Assembly (NCBI RefSeq): GCF_040939305.1
Contig: NZ_CP162511.1
Location: forward strand, 1,178,001 to 1,242,000
Reading direction: 5' to 3'
DNA: 64,000 nt
DNA from: Herbiconiux sp. A18JL235
Lineage (GTDB): Bacteria > Actinomycetota > Actinomycetes > Actinomycetales > Microbacteriaceae
Part shown: positions 16,796 through 25,400 of the stretch, in pieces
How positions within the stretch are numbered: the first letter of the stretch is position 1
Layout of the letters: each line of letters begins with the position of its first letter
The notes under the pieces: generated by a model
Seen by the model: only the letters and a program-made list of their open reading frames with translations
What the model was told of the DNA's origin: nothing
Database searches by the model: none
Position numbers and translations under genes: made by a program

Positions 16796-18183
16796 CGGGG
16801 GGCGGCTGCCCGAAAGGTCGATGCGGCCCTGCCCGGCCGCGCATCCGTCGTCTCACCGGCACCGGCACCGGCAGCGCCGAGCTCGAGCGCGACGTCGGAG
16901 TTCTCGAGCTTGGTCTTCACGGCGATGACGATGAGCAGCACCCAGCCGCCCTCCACGAGGAGCCTGCTCTCGACGAGACTCTGCGCGACGAGCGCGGCGA
17001 GGATGAGCGCCGGCGCGAGCGTGAGCGCCACGCGGGGGAGCGGCCGGCCGAGGGAGTCGAGCGGATGATCGACCGCCAGCCACCAGGCCCGGTACGAGGT
17101 TCCCAGCACGAGCGCGATGAAGAGCACGAGCCCGACGACGCCGAGCTGCAGCCACACGTCGAGCCACGCGTCGTGCGCCTGCAGGTAGGTCACCCCGTTG
17201 CGCACGGCCAGACCGTCGAACGGCTCCACCCAGGGCACCCAGTAGCTCACCCAACCCCAGCCGAAGGCGGGGCGCTGGGCGGCGAGCTCGGCGACGGAGG
17301 TCCAGATGTCGACCCGGCCGGTGAGGTCGTCCGACTTGCCGAACAGCTGCAGCAGTGCGCCCCAGAACGTGCTCACCGCGACGATGGCGAGCACGGTCAC
17401 CACGGCGACGCCGCCCATCAGCCACAGCCGACGGCCGGGCCCCGCGCGCCGGGCGAGCACGAGCACCCCCAGCATGGCCGCGACGATCACGGCGGCGGCG
17501 ATGGCCGTGGCGGAGCGGGTGAGCGCGAGCACGACGACGGCGGTCACGAGCCACGCCACCGCGGGCCGGGTGCGCACGAGCCCCTGCGCCAGCTGCACCC
17601 CCACGGTGATGAGCGCGAGCAGTGCGAGGAAGGCGAGGATGTTGCGGTTGCCCACGATGCCCTGGATGGGTCCGCCGTGGAACAGATCGGCTTGCGACCA
17701 GTAGAACGCGGCCGGCACCTTCTGCCCCGAGTAGTCGGTGAAGAACGGCAGCACGGGCTGACGCACGAACACCGCGACGACCAGCTCGAACACGATCGAC
17801 AGACCCAGGATGAGCGTGAGGGCTCTGGAGGCAGCGGCGATCAGCTGCGGCCAGCTGAGCGCGACCGCGAGGAAGAGCGCGGCGAGCGTGGTCGCCGCCT
17901 GGGCCAGGATGCCGAGCACCGTCGCACCCGGGTAGAACGACCACGCCAGCGAGAGCACGGCGAGGGCGCCGAAGAGCACCAGGGTGCGCGGCAGCTTCGA
18001 CGGCCGGAGGCGCTTCCACAGCCGGCGCCTCGTCATCGTCACCGCGACCGTCACCGTGATGGCGAGCACGACGGCGAGGTAGCCCCACCAGCCGATGAGG
18101 TCGCGCCAGAACTCGCCGGCGAAGACCGTGAAGAACACGAGCACGGCGAGCCACCGGGCGGCGGCGTCGGTGGGGTAGCGCAT
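16792..18183 (-). CDS. O-antigen ligase/polymerase-like membrane protein 2
   Basis: This is a 463-residue paralogue of the downstream ligase-like protein with the same layout: about 10-12 membrane segments, GGPIQGIVGNRNILAFLALLAL in the middle and FGWGWVSYW followed by YLQAHDAWLDVWLQLG in the large periplasm-equivalent loop, then a hydrophilic Ala-rich C-terminus. ATG 18183 is used; on the minus strand TAGGCT ends 7 nt before it, suggesting a leaderless start and making this the first gene of the three-gene operon. Keeping two ligases may allow separate polymerase and ligase roles (inference). Confidence 0.85.
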   Translation of the reverse strand: MRYPTDAAARWLAVLVFFTVFAGEFWRDLIGWWGYLAVVLAITVTVAVTMTRRRLWKRLRPSKLPRTLVLFGALAVLSLAWSFYPGATVLGILAQAATTLAALFLAVALSWPQLIAAASRALTLILGLSIVFELVVAVFVRQPVLPFFTDYSGQKVPAAFYWSQADLFHGGPIQGIVGNRNILAFLALLALITVGVQLAQGLVRTRPAVAWLVTAVVVLALTRSATAIAAAVIVAAMLGVLVLARRAGPGRRLWLMGGVAVVTVLAIVAVSTFWGALLQLFGKSDDLTGRVDIWTSVAELAAQRPAFGWGWVSYWVPWVEPFDGLAVRNGVTYLQAHDAWLDVWLQLGVVGLVLFIALVLGTSYRAWWLAVDHPLDSLGRPLPRVALTLAPALILAALVAQSLVESRLLVEGGWVLLIVIAVKTKLENSDVALELGAAGAGAGETTDARPGRAASTFRAAAPR

Positions 18184-18215
18184 AGCGAGAAGCCTACTTA
18201 CCCCGCGGGGCGGGC

Positions 18216-19394
18216 TCAGACGAACGCGGCGAATCCGGTGAGACTGCGCCCGACGATGAGGGTGTTCATCTCGCGCGTGCCCTCGTAGGAGTACAGCGCC
18301 TCGGCGTCGGCGAAGTGGCGCGCGACGTCGTAGTCGAGCACGATGCCGTTGCCGCCCAGCACCTCGCGGCTCCACGAGACGGTCTCGCGCATCCGTGCCG
18401 TGGTGAAGGCCTTGGCGAGAGCCGAGTGGTCGTCTTTCTGGGTGCCGTCATCGAGCATCTGCGACACCCGCACCACCATGCCGAGGCTCGCGGTGATATT
18501 GCCCATCGACTTCACGAGCAGGTCTTGGATGAGCTGGTGGCTCGCGATCGGCTTGCCGAACTGCACCCGCTCCTTGGCGTACCGGAGGGCGGCCTCGTAG
18601 GCGCCGACGGAATTCCCGACAGCCGCCCAGGCGACCTCGGCGCGGGTGAGGCGCAGCACCTTGGCGGTGTCGCGGAAGGAGTTCGCGTTCTGCAGTCTGA
18701 GGCTGTCGGGCACCCGCACGTCTTCGAGCGTGATGTCGGCGTTCTGCACGATGCGGAGGCTCTGCTTGCCCTCGATCTTGGTGGCGGTGTAGCCCGGGGT
18801 GGAGGTGGGGACGATGAAGCCCTTCACCTGGCCGTCTGCGGCGTCTTTGGCCCAGATGACGGTGATGTCGCTGAAGGTGGCGTTGCCGATCCAGCGCTTC
18901 GAGCCGTTCAGCACCCACTCGTCGCCGTCGCGGGTGGCGACGGTGCGGAGCCCCTGGGCGCTGTCGGAGCCCGACTGCGGCTCGGTGAGGCCGAAGGCCC
19001 CGACGACCTCGCCCGCCGCCATCCTCGGCAGCCACTCGGCGCGCTGCTCGGCGGAGCCGGCGACGCTGATCGAGCCCATGGCGAGACCGTTCTGCACCCC
19101 GACGAGGGTGGCCACCGAGGCGTCGACGCGGGCGAGCTCGAGAGCCACGAAGCCGCGGAACACGGCGGAGTTCTCGAACGGCTTCGTCTCCTCCCAGGCG
19201 AACGAGAAGGCACCGGTCGCCGCGAGGCCCTTCATGATGCCCTCGGGCATCGTCGCCTTCTCCCAGTGCGCGTTCACGACCGGCTTCACCTCGGTCTCGA
19301 GGTAGTCGCGCAGGCGGGCGAGCGCTACCCGCTCCTCGCCCGTGAGGAGGGAGGCGTAGTCGTAGAAGTCGCTGACGAGGGGCTCGAAGGTCAT
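18216..19394 (-). CDS. Acyl-CoA dehydrogenase, glutaryl-CoA dehydrogenase-like
   Basis: This is a 392-residue FAD enzyme. Features: GAFGLTEPQSGSD (FAD/substrate loop), WVLNGSKRWIGN, RVQFGKPIASHQLIQ, and the C-terminal YEGTREMNTLIVGRSLTG, where Glu371 is the expected catalytic base. That last motif is closer to the GcdH/GCDH group (YEGT-x-x-x-x-LI-GR) than to medium-chain enzymes, but the substrate is not proven. ATG 19394 has GGAG 6-7 nt upstream. Transcribed alone, divergent from manA. Ends with tctgagcccgccccgcgg, an 18-bp sequence also found at the end of the gene at 59599. Confidence 0.9.
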   Translation of the reverse strand: MTFEPLVSDFYDYASLLTGEERVALARLRDYLETEVKPVVNAHWEKATMPEGIMKGLAATGAFSFAWEETKPFENSAVFRGFVALELARVDASVATLVGVQNGLAMGSISVAGSAEQRAEWLPRMAAGEVVGAFGLTEPQSGSDSAQGLRTVATRDGDEWVLNGSKRWIGNATFSDITVIWAKDAADGQVKGFIVPTSTPGYTATKIEGKQSLRIVQNADITLEDVRVPDSLRLQNANSFRDTAKVLRLTRAEVAWAAVGNSVGAYEAALRYAKERVQFGKPIASHQLIQDLLVKSMGNITASLGMVVRVSQMLDDGTQKDDHSALAKAFTTARMRETVSWSREVLGGNGIVLDYDVARHFADAEALYSYEGTREMNTLIVGRSLTGFAAFV

Positions 19395-19565
19395 GTCTGC
19401 TCCGTTGCGGTGGGGTTGCGGCGCCCAGAGCTTAACCGCTCGTTCGTGGGGCGCACGCGGGGCTTGGTAGTTTGGACCAACGGGCCGACTCGGGCCGTCG
19501 CCAGGGATTGTAGGTCGCTCATAACCGGCTTCGGCCGCCACGGGGCGCAGAGTGAGATCAGGATC

Positions 19566-20846
19566 ATGTTCGTACCGATTGCCAACACGCCCCGCCCCTA
19601 CGCCTGGGGTTCGGTCACCGACATCCCGGAGCTCCTCGGCACCCCCGTCACCGGGGAGCCGCAGGCCGAGCTCTGGCTGGGCGCGCATCCCGGCAGCCCC
19701 AGCCGCATCCTCGAACCCTCGCTCACGGGCGGCGCCCACGACCTCGCCGAGTGGATCGCTGCCGACCCCACCCGCATCGTCGGGCGCGACGGCTCGCTGC
19801 CGTTCCTGCTCAAGATCCTCGCCGCCGCGGCTCCGCTGTCGCTCCAGGCCCACCCCACCCTCGAGCGCGCCCGCGAGGGCTTCCGCCGCGAGAACGAGCA
19901 GGGCATCCCGCTCGACGCGCCTCACCGCAACTACAAAGACCCGCTGCACAAGCCCGAGCTCGTGGTGGCGCTGAGCGAGCGCTACGAGGCGCTGTGCGGC
20001 TTCCGCCCGCTCGACGAGGTGCGCGAGATCGTCGACCTGCTGGTCACCATCGACAACGCGCAGACCGCACCGCGCTGGGAGCTGTACGGCCCCATCGTGC
20101 ACCTGCTCGAAGACTCCGTCACGCTCACCGAGACCGACGCCGAGGTGCTGCGCTCGGTCGTGGCGTGGCTGCTCGAAGGGGGAGAGGCGGTCGAGGCTCT
20201 GGTGGGGCACCTCGTGCGCACGGCCGAGAAGGCGCTCCACCCCGCCCACGCCCACCTCACCGACCCGTACACGCCCTCGCTCGAGACGGTGGTGCGGCTG
20301 AACGAGGAGTACCCGGGCGACCCCGGTGTGATCATCTCACTGCTGCTGAACCGGGTGACCCTGAAGAAGGGCGAGGCGCTGTTCCTCCCGGCGGGCAACA
20401 TCCACGCCTATCTCTCGGGGCTCGGCGTCGAGCTCATGTCGGCCTCCGACAACGTGCTGCGCGGCGGCCTCACGCCGAAGTACATCGACGTGCCGGAGCT
20501 CCTCGAGGTGCTCGACTTCGACCCGCTGCCGGTGCCCTTCCTCGAGGCGAGCTCGCCCGAGCCGGGGCTGCAGCTGTTCACCCCCGCGGTTCCCGACTTC
20601 GTGCTCGCCCGCATCGAGCCGGGGGTGGCAGCGGATGCGCCGGCCACCGTCGACTACACCCCGCTGGGGGCGGCGATCGCCATCTGCCTCTCGGGCTCGG
20701 TGACCCTCTCCGGCGCGTCGGGCTCGCACACCCTGGTGCGTGGCGACTCGGTCTTCATCACCCCCGACGAGGGGGCGCTCTCGGCTGCGGGCACCGGAAC
20801 GGTGTTCCTCGCCGCGCCGGGTGCCCCGGCCCACGAGCTGCCGTAG
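19566..20846 (+). CDS. manA: Mannose-6-phosphate isomerase, type I
   Basis: This 426-residue zinc enzyme interconverts fructose-6-P and mannose-6-P, feeding GDP-mannose for mannolipids and glycans. Motifs: PRPYAWGS at the N-terminus, LSLQAHPT (Gln94 and His96, zinc ligands), HKPEL (His128, Glu131) and AGNIHAYLSGLGVELMSASDN. ATG 19566 follows a short AGGATC element. The gene lies near ahcY, mtrAB and secA as in other actinobacteria, but the phosphomannomutase that usually accompanies it is not in the window. Ends before a 14-bp hairpin. Confidence 0.93.
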   Translation: MFVPIANTPRPYAWGSVTDIPELLGTPVTGEPQAELWLGAHPGSPSRILEPSLTGGAHDLAEWIAADPTRIVGRDGSLPFLLKILAAAAPLSLQAHPTLERAREGFRRENEQGIPLDAPHRNYKDPLHKPELVVALSERYEALCGFRPLDEVREIVDLLVTIDNAQTAPRWELYGPIVHLLEDSVTLTETDAEVLRSVVAWLLEGGEAVEALVGHLVRTAEKALHPAHAHLTDPYTPSLETVVRLNEEYPGDPGVIISLLLNRVTLKKGEALFLPAGNIHAYLSGLGVELMSASDNVLRGGLTPKYIDVPELLEVLDFDPLPVPFLEASSPEPGLQLFTPAVPDFVLARIEPGVAADAPATVDYTPLGAAIAICLSGSVTLSGASGSHTLVRGDSVFITPDEGALSAAGTGTVFLAAPGAPAHELP

Positions 20847-20854
20847 ATCGCACA

Positions 20855-20895
20855 GGCCTGAGGCGCGCCCCGCCCCTCGGAGCGCGCCTCAGGCC
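20855..20895. terminator. 14-bp perfect hairpin, bidirectional terminator
   Basis: ggcctgaggcgcgc (20855-20868) pairs perfectly with 20882-20895 around a 13-nt loop. It sits between convergent manA and the AraC-type gene, whose stop codon (20889-20891) lies in the right arm. Confidence 0.75.
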
Positions 20896-21845
20896 GAGGC
20901 GCGCACCGAGAAGGCGCGGCGGTAGGCCGCAGGGGTCGTGCTGAGCGTCTTGGCGAAGTGGTGACGCATGACCGCCGCGGTGCCGAAGCCGCTTTCGGCG
21001 GCGATGGCGTCGAGTGCCAGGTCGCTCTCCTCGAGCAACTGCTGGGCGCGGAGCAGCCGCTGCCGGTTGAGCCACGCCCCCGGTGTGGCCCCGAGGACGG
21101 CCTTGAAGCGCCGGGCGAAGGTGCGCGACGACATCAGCGCCCTGCGGGCGAGTTCGTCGACGGTGAGCTCCTCGTCGAGGTGGGCGAGCATCCACTCGGT
21201 CACCTCGGCGAACGAGTCGCTGCGCGAGATCGGCACCGGTGTGGCGATGTACTGCGACTGGCCGCCCGCGCGCTGCGGAGGCACCACCATGCGGCGGGCG
21301 ACGACGTTCGCGGCCGAGGCCCCGAGCTCGGTGCGGATGAGGTGGAGGCAGGCATCGATGCCGGCCGCCGTTCCCGCGCTGGTGATGATGCGCCCGTCTT
21401 CGACGAAGAGCACATCGGGGTCGACGTCGATGTCGGGGAACTCACGCGCGAGCCGCTCGGCGTGCATCCAGTGCGTCGTCGCCGAGCGACCTGAGAGCAC
21501 CCCGGTCTTGGCCAGGGTGAAGGCGCCGCTGCAGATGCTGAGCACCCAGGCGCCGCGGTCGACGGCGTCGCGGATGACGCGGGCGATGGCGGGGTCGACG
21601 TCTGCGTCGATGTCGTGGGCGGGAACGGCGACGAGGTCGGCGTCGGCGGCGGCGGAGAGGTCGCCGGAGATGACCATGTCGTAGCCGAGGCTCGTCGGCA
21701 CGGGGCCCGGCTGCGCGGCGGCGATGGCGAACTCGAACGCCGGACCGCCGTGGGCGGTGCGGTCGATGCCGAACGCCTCGCAGACGACTCCGAACTCGAA
21801 CGGGGCGACGCCGGGGAGGGCGAGCAGCACGACTTTCTTCAGCAT
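20889..21845 (-). CDS. GlxA-type transcription regulator (DJ-1/PfpI domain plus AraC HTH)
   Basis: This is a 318-residue product. Residues 1-175 are a class-I glutamine-amidotransferase-like domain with the nucleophile-elbow Cys in SICSGAF (Cys105); residues about 215-315 are an AraC/XylS double helix-turn-helix (LARRALMSSRTFARRFKAV and AAESGFGTAAVMRHHF). Such proteins sense small ligands and activate metabolic genes. Start ATG 21845 (MLKKVV) is chosen because TATCCT lies 6 nt upstream on the minus strand; further upstream ATGs lack support. It is divergent from whiB2. Target genes are unknown. Confidence 0.88.
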   Translation of the reverse strand: MLKKVVLLALPGVAPFEFGVVCEAFGIDRTAHGGPAFEFAIAAAQPGPVPTSLGYDMVISGDLSAAADADLVAVPAHDIDADVDPAIARVIRDAVDRGAWVLSICSGAFTLAKTGVLSGRSATTHWMHAERLAREFPDIDVDPDVLFVEDGRIITSAGTAAGIDACLHLIRTELGASAANVVARRMVVPPQRAGGQSQYIATPVPISRSDSFAEVTEWMLAHLDEELTVDELARRALMSSRTFARRFKAVLGATPGAWLNRQRLLRAQQLLEESDLALDAIAAESGFGTAAVMRHHFAKTLSTTPAAYRRAFSVRASA

Positions 21846-21949
21846 GATGGCAGGATATCGATGTGCGACCAGAAAGCGCGACAGCTGCTGCGCCACGCCG
21901 TGCGGGGCGCTAACCCTCCAGAAGCGGTTGAGGGTTTACCATCCGCGAC

Positions 21950-21979
21950 TTGACTGAAACGAATTACAGTTATGTAATT
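21950..21979 (+). promoter_or_regulatory. whiB2 promoter with inverted repeat over the -10
   Basis: TTGACT (21950-21955), 17-nt spacer, TGTAAT (21973-21978). An inverted repeat AATTAC-N6-GTAATT (21962-21967/21974-21979) covers the downstream spacer and -10. This is AT-rich and stands out from the GC-rich surroundings. It is a possible operator for WhiB2 itself or another regulator (inference). The 5' leader would be about 50 nt. Confidence 0.5.
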
Positions 21980-22035
21980 AGCCAACGGGGTTTTTGTCGG
22001 CAGGTCGCAGACTGGTTCAGAGGGTGGAGCGTGAT

Positions 22036-22356
22036 ATGGCCATGTCAGAGTATCGCTCGGGTGTTCCCGACGACTGGTACGTCGACCCCATCAACCTCGG
22101 CGTTCCCGGAGTCAGGCAGAACATCGGCGACGAGAACCCGCTCGCCTGGCAGGCAGACTCGCTCTGCGCCCAGACCGACCCCGAGGCCTTCTTCCCGGAG
22201 AAGGGCGGCTCCACCCGCGACGCGAAGCGCATCTGCACCTCGTGCGAGGTGAAGGCGCAGTGCCTCGACTACGCGCTCGAGAACGACGAACGCTTCGGCA
22301 TCTGGGGCGGGCTCTCCGAGCGCGAGCGCCGCAAGCTCCGCAAGCGCGCCGGCTGA
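22036..22356 (+). CDS. whiB2: WhiB2/WhmD-type Fe-S regulator
   Basis: This is a 106-residue product. The four iron-sulfur Cys are C44, C67, C70 and C76 (C-x22-C-x2-C-x5-C), followed by GIWGGLSERERRKLRKR, the beta-turn and basic DNA-binding tail. CAQTDPEAFFPEKGGSTRDA is close to WhiB2/WhmD, a regulator tied to septation in mycobacteria and Streptomyces (family knowledge). The N-terminal extension (residues 1-35) lacks features. ATG 22036 has GGAG at 22025-22028. Neighbouring gene order (large glycosyltransferase, DUF5719, metallopeptidase, DUF3499) is the usual whiB2 context. Confidence 0.9.
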   Translation: MAMSEYRSGVPDDWYVDPINLGVPGVRQNIGDENPLAWQADSLCAQTDPEAFFPEKGGSTRDAKRICTSCEVKAQCLDYALENDERFGIWGGLSERERRKLRKRAG

Positions 22357-22447
22357 AGCCGTCGGCCGGCATTCCGCGGTCTTCACATCGGATTCATATA
22401 AAGGCGGCACGCCGCACAGCCCGAGCTGGTTAGGCCGGGGCTGAGCT

Positions 22448-22453
22448 TAGAGT
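22448..22453 (+). promoter_or_regulatory. -10 box TAGAGT, leaderless start of the large glycosyltransferase
   Basis: TAGAGT is followed by exactly 7 nt and then ATG 22461, with no Shine-Dalgarno, matching the leaderless pattern repeated through this window. Confidence 0.45.
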
Positions 22454-22460
22454 CAGTGCG

Positions 22461-25400
22461 ATGCACGCTCGAGTCACTGCCGTCCTCGTCTCCTCGAACG
22501 GAGCCGAACACCTTCCGCGAACCCTGGAAGCCATCGCGGCGCAGACCCGAGCACCCGACGCCCTGGTCGTCGTCGACTGCGCCTCCACCGACGCGACGGC
22601 CACCCTGTTGGCGAACGCGCATCCGACCCGCTTCATCTCCGCTTCGAGTCGTCTGGCTTTCGGCACCGCCGTGAGCCATGCGCTCGGCGTCGCCCCGCCG
22701 CCCGAGAACGAGAACGAGTGGCTCTGGCTGCTCGCCCACGACACCGCCCCCGAGCCCGACGCCCTCGCGGCGCTGCTCGCCGCGGTCGAGGTGAACCCCT
22801 CCGTCGCCGCCGCAGGCCCGAAGCAGGTGGAGTGGGGCGACGCCGCCTACATCAGCGAGTTCGGCGAGACGATCACGGCCCTCGGGGCGAGTGTGCCGCT
22901 CGTCGAGACCGAGCTCGACCAGGCCCAGCACGACACGATGAGCGACGTGCTCGGCATGGGCGCGGCCGGGCTGCTCGTACGCCACACGGTGTGGAACCAG
23001 GTCGGCGGCTTCGACCCGGCGTTGCCCACGGCCGACAACGCGCTCGACTTCTCGATCAGGGTGCGACTCGCGGGGCACCGGGTCATCGCGGTGCCGGCGG
23101 CCAAGGTCGCCACCGACGGCGACGGCTTCTCGGGGCCGGGTCGTTCACCCCGCGGCTCGGCGAGGCGCAAGCGGCAGACCGCCCGCCGCGCGGCGCAGCT
23201 GCACCGCAGGCTCGTCTACGCCCCCGCCTTCGCCGTGCTGTTCCACTGGCTCTCGCTCGTGCCGCTCGCCGTGGTGCGCTCCCTGTTCCAGCTGGTGCGC
23301 AAGCAGCCGGGCGCCATCGGCGGTGAGTTCGCCGCCGCCTTCAAGACCGCGTTCGGATCGCGCATCGGTGAGGCCCGATCACGGTTCAAGGCGTCCCGCA
23401 CCGTGGGGTGGAAGGCGATCGCGCCGCTGCGCATGCCGGGCGACGAGATCAGGCGCCGGCGCTCGCTGCAACGGGAGATCGCCCTCACCTACCTCCGCGG
23501 CGACCGTGACCGCATCCAGTTCATCGCGAGCGGTGGAGTGGCGACGGTGCTCATCGTCGCCCTCGTCGGCTTCGTCGTCTTCCTGCCGGTGTTCGGCGCC
23601 GCGGCCATCACAGGGGGCGGGGCGCTTCCCCTCGCCGACAGCGTCGGCGGCCTGTGGTCGCAGATCGGCACGGGCTTCCGCGACGTCGGCCTCGGTTTCA
23701 TCGGGGCGGCCGATCCGTTCGCCTCCGTGCTCGCGGTGCTCGGCTCGCTCACCTTCTGGTCTCCGTCGTTCGCCGTGGTCTGCCTCTACCTCGTGGCGCT
23801 GCCGCTGGCCGCGCTCGCCGCCTGGCTGTGCGCCGCTCGCCTCACCGATCGCCCCGTGCTGCGCGCGCTCGCCGCCGTGCTCTGGGTGATCGCACCGCCC
23901 TTCCTCGCGGCGCTCGACGCCGGCATGATCGCGCCGATCATCGCTCACCTGCTCCTCCCGTGGCTCATGCTCGCGGGGCTCGCCGCGCGCAAGTCGTGGT
24001 CGGCGTCGGCGATGGCGTCGATCCTGGCGGCGGCGGTGCTCGCCGTCGCGCCCTCGCTCTGGCCCGCGCTGGCCGTCGTGTGGCTCATCGCCACCATCGC
24101 CAGCCGCCGTGACGTCGCCCGCCTCATCGGCATCCCCATCCCGGCCCTGGTGCTGTTCGGCCCGCTCGCCTGGGATCAGGTGCAGCGCGGCACGCCGCTC
24201 GCGCTCCTCGCCGACCCCGGCCTGCCGGTGTGGCGAGACCCGGTTCAGGTGGTCGACCTGCTGATCGGGCTGCCTACGGCCGGGCTCGGACGGTGGGAGT
24301 CGATCGCCGCCGGCTTCGGCATCGACTCCTCGCTCGTGCTCGTGGTGCTGCTCGTGCTCGCGGCGCCGCTGGTGCTGATCGCGCTCGCTGCCCTGTTCCT
24401 GCCCGGCTCCTACCGCGCCGTCGTCCCTGTCGTCATCGCGGTGCTCGGCTTCGCCACCGCCGTCGCCTCGACTCAGCTGGCGCTCAGCACCTCGGGCTCC
24501 CAGTCCGTCGCACTCTGGGCGGGCTCCGGGCTCAGCCTGTTCTGGCTCGGCCTCATCGGCGCCGCCGTCATCGGTCTGTCGTCGCTGCCGCGGTTCTCGG
24601 GCGTTCCGGCCGTGGTCGCCGCCGTCGCGGTCGCCGTGATCGTGGCGCCGACCGGGCTCGGTGTTCTGCTCAGCACCGCCGAGATCACGGCGGGCAGCGG
24701 TCGTCAGCTCCCCGCCTACGTCACCGCGGAGGCTTCGACGACACCGCGGGTCGGCACCCTCATGCTCGCACCGCAGTCGAACGGAGGGCTCGGGGCCGAG
24801 GTCGTGCACGGCGCCGGCCCGGTGCTCGTTGAGCAGTCGACGCTCGCCGCCACCGCCGACCTCGCCGACGGCACCGCCTCGGGCGACGACGGGGCCGAGC
24901 TCTCGGAGCTCGTCGGCAACCTCGCCTCCATCTCCGGCGCCGACGTCGCCGACCGCCTCACCGCGCTCGGCATCGAGTTCGTGCTGCTCACGCCCGCCGC
25001 GCCGGCGGAGTCGGGTGCAGCCGCAGACGACGTGAGCGGGCGCGCAGCGAACGCGCTGAACAGCAACGCGCAGTTCACCTTCGTGGGCGACACCTCGGTG
25101 GGCGAGCTGTGGCAGGTCGCGGGCGACGGCGAGGTCGCGTCGCTGCCCGCTCCCGAGCCCACGAACACCGGCACCCCGTACGGCGTGCTCGTGCTCGTGG
25201 TGCAGGGCTTCGTCTTCCTCATCGCACTGCTGCTGGCGCTCCCGGCCGGCCGCCTGCAGACGCAGGGCACCCGTGCGGTGAGCGCCACGGCCCATGTCGC
25301 CGCCGCCGACTCCGTCGAGGAGCGCCTCGCCGAGGAGAAGACCCACGAGTACGACGACGAGGTGCCGGTGGGGGAAGACCCCGAGGCCCTCGAGACCGTC

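Noticed and set aside
6389..18183. Recently acquired genomic island
   Set aside because: No integrase, transposase, attachment repeat or clear shift in GC or codon use; the only tRNA in the window is far away at 52 kb.
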